Positions 15,476 to 19,684 of a stretch of 19,684 bases of DNA are shown piece by piece; the stretch's first letter is position 1; the number at the start of each line of letters is the position of its first letter. Both the position numbers and the translations under genes were made by a program. This DNA comes from Candidatus Coatesiibacteriota bacterium (lineage in GTDB: Bacteria > JAFGND01). The notes beneath the pieces are model-generated. The model was given only the letters and a program-made list of their open reading frames with translations. It was not told the origin of the DNA and ran no database searches. The stretch is taken from NCBI GenBank assembly GCA_016927185.1, contig JAFGND010000051.1, positions 1-19,684 of the forward strand, given 5' to 3'.

Positions 15476-17098
15476 CTATTTAAGATCTTCGGGTACTTCC
15501 TGAAACAGATTATCAGTATTGGTTTTTTGTTGAGGACTTTTGTCATCCTGCTTTGCAGAAAAATTGTCCATGTCATTAATCTTTTCCCTCAAATCCTTGA
15601 CGTGCTTGGTTATATAGGAGCCTTTGGATTTTCTCAATTCACCAAGAGGATATAGTTTCAATGCCCTTGCTCCGTCCTTTGCACATTTTGCTGCACATAA
15701 TCCGCATCCCATGCAAACATCCTCTACAACATGAAAGACAGGAACACTCTTTCCATCTATAATCTCAGTATCCCTGTAAATGGCATTATAAGGGCATATC
15801 TCATCACACATCAGGCACTCTTTTCCATGTGCCCATGCAAGACATCTGCTTTTGTCTACCTCCACCATTCCCATCTTAGCAAATTGCTTTTCTTCAAGAG
15901 GGAGCTTTCTCAAAGCACCAGTGGGACAGACTTGTCCGCACAAGTTACATTCGGGAGTGCAGCCTGCTATATAACCATCTATGAATGGAGTTCCCATTGC
16001 AGGAATACCTTCCTGAAGGAAGGCAGGCTGAAGACAATGACTTGGACATGCTTTCATGCATGCACCACATCTTATGCATTTTTCCAGGAATTCCTTTTCA
16101 GGAATGGCTCCTGGTGGTCTCACTATTTTTCTGAAATTGGAGCTGGCATCACCTTTTGATATCCATGCGATTGCGAAACCAACTCCTGCATATAATATGC
16201 AATCACGTCTTTCCAGCCCGTAATTAGGTCTCAATCTTTTCTTGTCAATTCCGGGCATGAATTTATATGAAATGCCTTTTGTGGGGCAACTGTCAATACA
16301 ATTGAAACAAAGAATGCATTCCTCATGCGGGATTTCTTCCTGGGAGGTTCTGTCATTTGCAACAGGGCAATTCTTCATGCAGACTTTGCAGTGAGGGCAA
16401 TTTTCAACCACTTTCATCCTGAACAAGCTGAATTTTGCCATTAGTTCATACAGCAAACCAAGCGGACATAAATATCTGCACCAGAATCTCTCGGCAAGAA
16501 GACTCAAGAGAATGATAATGATTATCGCCGCCAGGTTATATACTGCTAGATGATAATAGGGTACGTCAATATTAAGGAGAGTCCATTTTTCAGGCAGCAT
16601 GAAGCTTAACCAGTCCTGCATTGATTTTGCCAGATGCTTCAAAGGTCCTGTTACTGACGTAGTCATGAACCTTGTTATTAGTGACATTGGTTCAATCAGA
16701 AACAGCAGGGAAACACCATAAATAGAAGCTCCAATAAGAACAAGCAGATTTATCCATCTTAATGCAAAAACAAACCTTGGTATCTTGACTGACTTTCTCA
16801 GCCTTTTTATCCATATCCAGTCAGAAATATCTATAAGGTTACCAAGCGGACAGACATATCCGCAGAAAAAACGACCGAATACGAAAGTGAGTAAAATGAA
16901 AATTATGGATGGGAAGAAATATTTGAAATTCAAAGCCCTGTTTGAAATGAAGACAATCAGCCAGTCAAGGGGATTAGTCCTGAAATAAAGGTTCAATCCA
17001 AACCAGTTGCTTTTTTCTGACAAACTGAAAAATGCAAGAAACAAGAATAACAGGAAGAACCCCGTCTTAATGATTTTGTTTAGCTTTGAAATTTTCAT
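15476..17098 (-). CDS. Membrane polyferredoxin, NapH-like part joined to NapG-like part
   Basis: This 540-residue protein probably moves electrons between the quinone pool and periplasmic or cytoplasmic partners. The N-terminal half has about five membrane segments and two CxxxCP motifs, Cys79/Cys83 and Cys207/Cys211, diagnostic of the NapH/NosR/CcoG group. Ferredoxin-type clusters follow: Cys234-Cys244, 261-271, 341-351, 380-391 (C-x3-C-x2-C-x3-C), 419-435 (C-x8-C-x2-C-x3-C) and 462-472, six in all. The segment from RPPGAIPEKEF (327-337) on closely follows the NapG layout. A hydrophilic tail rich in K, D and Q ends it. No nitrate, nitrite or N2O reductase gene is nearby. The ATG at 17098 begins a normal NapH-like N-terminus; TTG at 17119 is an alternative. 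Neither has a clear SD. Confidence 0.88.
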   Translation of the reverse strand: MKISKLNKIIKTGFFLLFLFLAFFSLSEKSNWFGLNLYFRTNPLDWLIVFISNRALNFKYFFPSIIFILLTFVFGRFFCGYVCPLGNLIDISDWIWIKRLRKSVKIPRFVFALRWINLLVLIGASIYGVSLLFLIEPMSLITRFMTTSVTGPLKHLAKSMQDWLSFMLPEKWTLLNIDVPYYHLAVYNLAAIIIIILLSLLAERFWCRYLCPLGLLYELMAKFSLFRMKVVENCPHCKVCMKNCPVANDRTSQEEIPHEECILCFNCIDSCPTKGISYKFMPGIDKKRLRPNYGLERRDCILYAGVGFAIAWISKGDASSNFRKIVRPPGAIPEKEFLEKCIRCGACMKACPSHCLQPAFLQEGIPAMGTPFIDGYIAGCTPECNLCGQVCPTGALRKLPLEEKQFAKMGMVEVDKSRCLAWAHGKECLMCDEICPYNAIYRDTEIIDGKSVPVFHVVEDVCMGCGLCAAKCAKDGARALKLYPLGELRKSKGSYITKHVKDLREKINDMDNFSAKQDDKSPQQKTNTDNLFQEVPEDLK

Positions 17099-17256
17099 AT
17101 CAACAAAAGAAAAAAGCAAGAGGACTGTGTCAAGATAAATACTTGTATGAATATCACCTCAGAATATTTCAAAAAAAAGTTTCTCAAAAATAAAATTCTA
17201 TTTACAAAATTCCTTTATATTTTCAAATTGGGATTACTTAATATTTTAAAAAAAGC

Positions 17257-17619
17257 ATGAATAATAAAGTATTGATTGTTGATGACGCGATATTTATGCG
17301 TGCCCTGCTGAAGGACATCCTTACAAACGGAGGGTATACTGTTGTTGCTGAAGCTTCCAATGGAAGGGAAGCGATAGAGCAATACAAGAAGCATAAGCCT
17401 GTCGTAGTGCTTATGGACATTGTAATGCCTGATATGGATGGAATAGAAGCAGTCAAGGAAATCATGAAATATGATTCCAATGCAAAAGTCATTATGTGCA
17501 GCGCACTTGGTCAGCAACCGCTTGTTCTTGAAGCCCTCAATGCTGGTGCAAAAGAGTTTATTATCAAGCCTTTCCAGGCAGAGAAAGTACTTTCCTCAAT
17601 TAATTCAATATTATCCTGA
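17257..17619 (+). CDS. cheY: CheY-type single-domain response regulator
   Basis: This 120-residue stand-alone receiver has the acidic pair Asp9/Asp10, phosphoacceptor Asp54 in LMDIVMPDMDG, Ser82 in MCSALGQQ, and Lys104 in FIIKPFQ. The CSALGQQ and IKPFQ patterns resemble CheY of Thermotoga and Firmicutes. It is expected to be phosphorylated by CheA and then to bind a motor target: a flagellar switch or, given the neighbours, a pilus component (inference). The ATG at 17257 is preceded by A/T-rich sequence without an SD, and no convincing promoter was found in the 158 bases separating it from the divergent polyferredoxin gene. cheA begins 13 bases after its stop codon. Confidence 0.93.
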   Translation: MNNKVLIVDDAIFMRALLKDILTNGGYTVVAEASNGREAIEQYKKHKPVVVLMDIVMPDMDGIEAVKEIMKYDSNAKVIMCSALGQQPLVLEALNAGAKEFIIKPFQAEKVLSSINSILS

Positions 17620-17632
17620 TTTTTAGGGAATT

Positions 17633-19525
17633 ATGGTTCCTAATAGCGAAATAATGAAGCTTTTTTACAAAGAGCTTAATCAATTGTTAACAAATATTCA
17701 TACTGCACTTACTGATATTGAGCATAACAGGAATATCAAGGAGCAGTTCACAACTCTCATGAGGAATTTCCATACAATAAAAGGAAATTCTCATGCAGCA
17801 GGTTTCTCAGTTGTTGGTGAACTGGCTCACAAGATAGAGGATTATATTGTTAACCTTATAAAATACTCTGAAAAAATAGATGTCAGATCAAAGCTGAATC
17901 CCATTTATCAGACCTTCGATATAATCGAGGAATACAAGAATGATCTTTCTTTCCTTCAGGATTACAAAGCCAAGCTTCTTTATCAGCTTATTGAAGAGGA
18001 AAATATAAATATAACCAACCAGTTCGAGGAAATCGAAAAGCAGGAAGATATTCCGGCAGAGGAAGAAGAGGTTTTCAAGTCAGCTCCTGCTGAAGAGACT
18101 GTCGAAAAAAACCAGTTGCGACTAGTAATAAGTCTTAACAAGAATTGCAATTTCCCTGCTGCCAGAATTCAAGTGATACTGAATAGATGCAAGGAATGGG
18201 GAAAGATAATTAATATTGAACCTTCGGAGAAAATACTTTTCAAAAACCAGATTACTGAATTCAGGCTTACTATTCAGACCAATGATTCTCTTACAGAATG
18301 CATTACAAGAATAAAAGCACTTCCAGATGTAGTTGAAGTGAGATTTTCTGAATTGAAAGAATTGAAGCCTTCAGATACTACTAAGCTCCAGATTGAATCC
18401 AAGGAAATAAACAAGATAACTGACAAGATATCTGAAGCAATAATAGAGAAGAACAGGATTTTCAATATAATTGCAGAGCTAAATAATCACAAGCTTGATT
18501 CTCATATTCATAAGCTGGATATACTTCTCGAGGAAATATATGACAATCTGCTTGAGGTCAGGCTGGTATCTATTGGAACGGTTTTCGAGCAATATCATTA
18601 CAGGGTAAGACAGGTGGTAGAATCTGAGAAAAAGAAAATGAAACTTGAAGAGCATGGCAAGGAAACATTGATAGATCAAACCCACATGGAATGCATCTCA
18701 AATCTTGTTCATCTTATCACTAATGCAATAACTCATGGGATAGAAAGTCCTGAAGAACGCATCAAGAATGGAAAAAGCGAGGAAGGCAAGGTAATAGTTA
18801 GTGCAGAAGGGCAGAAAGACAAGGTAATAATAACTGTTGAGGATGATGGAAGGGGAATTGATGAACAGAAAATCAAGGAAAAAGCTATCAAGCAGCGAAT
18901 AATTGAAGGTTTCGATACCAATATGTCAATCCTTGATATTCTTTCTCATCCAGGCTTCTCCACGAAGGAAGATGTAAACCTTTATGCAGGAAGGGGATAT
19001 GGTCTCAGTTCAGTAATAAAATCCATACATGATATAAATGGTATAATAGAGCTTCAATCAGAAACAGACAAATTTACCAGATTTACAATAACAATACCTC
19101 TTACTATAGCATTAATAAGGGCTGTTATAGTAAATATTGGAGGTCAGGATTTTGCAATACCAATAACCCATATAAAGAGGATTGTCCTTGTCAAGAGGTC
19201 TTTACTTGTACCTGAGAGAAATGGTTATCATTATGATATTGATGCTGAAGGCAACAAGATATTCTGCATAGAAGGTTCATATGTGCTTACCCTTAAGAGC
19301 ATGAAAAGGGAAGAATGCGGTTTGATAATCCTGGATACTGGCGACAGTATATTCGGAATAATAGTTGATAAGATACTTGATGAAAGAAAAATCTACATAA
19401 TGAAGATAGATCATTATTTCAATCCAGTTAAGGGAGTGTCTTCAGCTACAATACAGGATGATGGTCTGCCACTTCTTGTTTTGGACATCTTTGATTTCAG
19501 GAAAGCAGTATTGATGGCTGGTTAA
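17633..19525 (+). CDS. cheA: CheA-type chemotaxis histidine kinase, divergent ATP site
   Basis: CheA phosphorylates CheY on signals from receptors coupled through CheW. Domains in order: Hpt/P1 with phospho-His47 in FHTIKGNSHAAGF (46-58), a P2-like alpha/beta domain (about 161-240), a P3 dimerisation region ending in LEVRLVSIGTVFEQ (307-320), the HATPase P4 domain (about 350-490) and a CheW-like P5 domain (about 492-630). The ATP site keeps His360, Asn364, DDGRGID (404-410) and GFST (441-444), but the usual HLLRNAxDHG reads HLITNAITHG, with Asp replaced by Thr367, and the GRGVGMDVV box reads GRGYGLSSV. These changes suggest altered nucleotide binding or kinetics. There is no receiver domain. 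The ATG follows AGGGA with a short 3-base spacer. The gene pairs with cheY in a small operon. Confidence 0.92.
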   Translation: MVPNSEIMKLFYKELNQLLTNIHTALTDIEHNRNIKEQFTTLMRNFHTIKGNSHAAGFSVVGELAHKIEDYIVNLIKYSEKIDVRSKLNPIYQTFDIIEEYKNDLSFLQDYKAKLLYQLIEEENINITNQFEEIEKQEDIPAEEEEVFKSAPAEETVEKNQLRLVISLNKNCNFPAARIQVILNRCKEWGKIINIEPSEKILFKNQITEFRLTIQTNDSLTECITRIKALPDVVEVRFSELKELKPSDTTKLQIESKEINKITDKISEAIIEKNRIFNIIAELNNHKLDSHIHKLDILLEEIYDNLLEVRLVSIGTVFEQYHYRVRQVVESEKKKMKLEEHGKETLIDQTHMECISNLVHLITNAITHGIESPEERIKNGKSEEGKVIVSAEGQKDKVIITVEDDGRGIDEQKIKEKAIKQRIIEGFDTNMSILDILSHPGFSTKEDVNLYAGRGYGLSSVIKSIHDINGIIELQSETDKFTRFTITIPLTIALIRAVIVNIGGQDFAIPITHIKRIVLVKRSLLVPERNGYHYDIDAEGNKIFCIEGSYVLTLKSMKREECGLIILDTGDSIFGIIVDKILDERKIYIMKIDHYFNPVKGVSSATIQDDGLPLLVLDIFDFRKAVLMAG

Positions 19526-19684
19526 CAATAAAACAGAAACCATTTTCAAGAATCCCGTTACAACAAAAGTGCAGCGTTTATTCAGCAAGTAATACTTATC
19601 AGTAATAAAATTTCTTCTGCAGTCAATTCACCAATCTTTGGGGGGCTAGATTAAAAAAAGAGAATAAAATCCTTGACAATCTAT
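19526..19684. other. Downstream intergenic edge
   Basis: No gene or clear terminator is visible in these 159 bases. A TTGACA at 19673-19678 resembles a -35 box whose -10 would fall beyond the window edge, so a promoter for the next gene is possible but cannot be judged. Confidence 0.4.

Noticed and set aside
15731-16159. Plus-strand reading frame of 142 codons opposite the polyferredoxin gene
   Set aside because: The minus-strand frame carries six ordered cysteine clusters; the plus-strand frame has no SD or recognisable domain.
17129-17134. Minus-strand TTGACA upstream of the polyferredoxin gene
   Set aside because: It is only about 30 bases from the start codon and has no matching -10 box.

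Overview
The window is a compact, low-GC bacterial chromosome segment with no mobile elements, CRISPR arrays or rRNA/tRNA genes that I can see. Fifteen genes are on the + strand and one on the - strand. A glycosyltransferase-9 (heptosyltransferase-like) gene, type IV pilus motor genes and lipoprotein/exported proteins suggest a diderm (LPS-type) bacterium. AT-rich intergenic regions, frequent TTG/GTG starts with good Shine-Dalgarno (SD) sequences, and a Thermotoga/Firmicutes-like CheY beside a divergent CheA fit an uncultured or candidate-phylum anaerobe better than a model proteobacterium. The phylum assignment is low-confidence inference.

Region 1 (1-6935) looks like one operon. A strong promoter (TTGACA-N17-TATATT) with a long, partly structured leader precedes eight tightly packed or overlapping genes: an exported TPR/esterase protein, an exported unknown, a helical unknown, HPr, enzyme I of the phosphotransferase system (PTS), a single-zinc-finger McsA-like UVR protein, a metallo-beta-lactamase-fold hydrolase and a GT9 glycosyltransferase. 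No sugar-specific EII component is present. Region 2 (6936-8292) holds a lone hisC-type aminotransferase, a 17-bp palindrome upstream of it and two tandem promoter candidates downstream.

Region 3 (8293-15460) is a type IV pilus/type II secretion-like motor operon: two consecutive PilB/GspE extension ATPases, PilT, PilC and a DUF3352-like lipoprotein. The second PilB carries a textbook 24+5+24 MshEN cyclic-di-GMP motif, whereas the first has lost its key positions. The lipoprotein seems to use a non-canonical ATA/ATC start codon behind a perfect SD. Region 4 (15476-17098, minus strand) is a convergent membrane polyferredoxin that joins a NapH-like membrane part to a NapG-like part, with six ferredoxin-type cysteine clusters.

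Region 5 (17257-19525) is a cheY-cheA pair, with cheA diverged at the ATP site. It may form part of a chemosensory pathway that controls the neighbouring pilus machine (inference). No pilin, MCP, CheW, nitrate reductase or EII gene is inside the window. The clearest candidates for new biology are the asymmetric tandem PilB pair, the NapH/NapG-type fusion without a reductase, the ATA/ATC-start lipoprotein and the short McsA-like protein embedded in a PTS operon.
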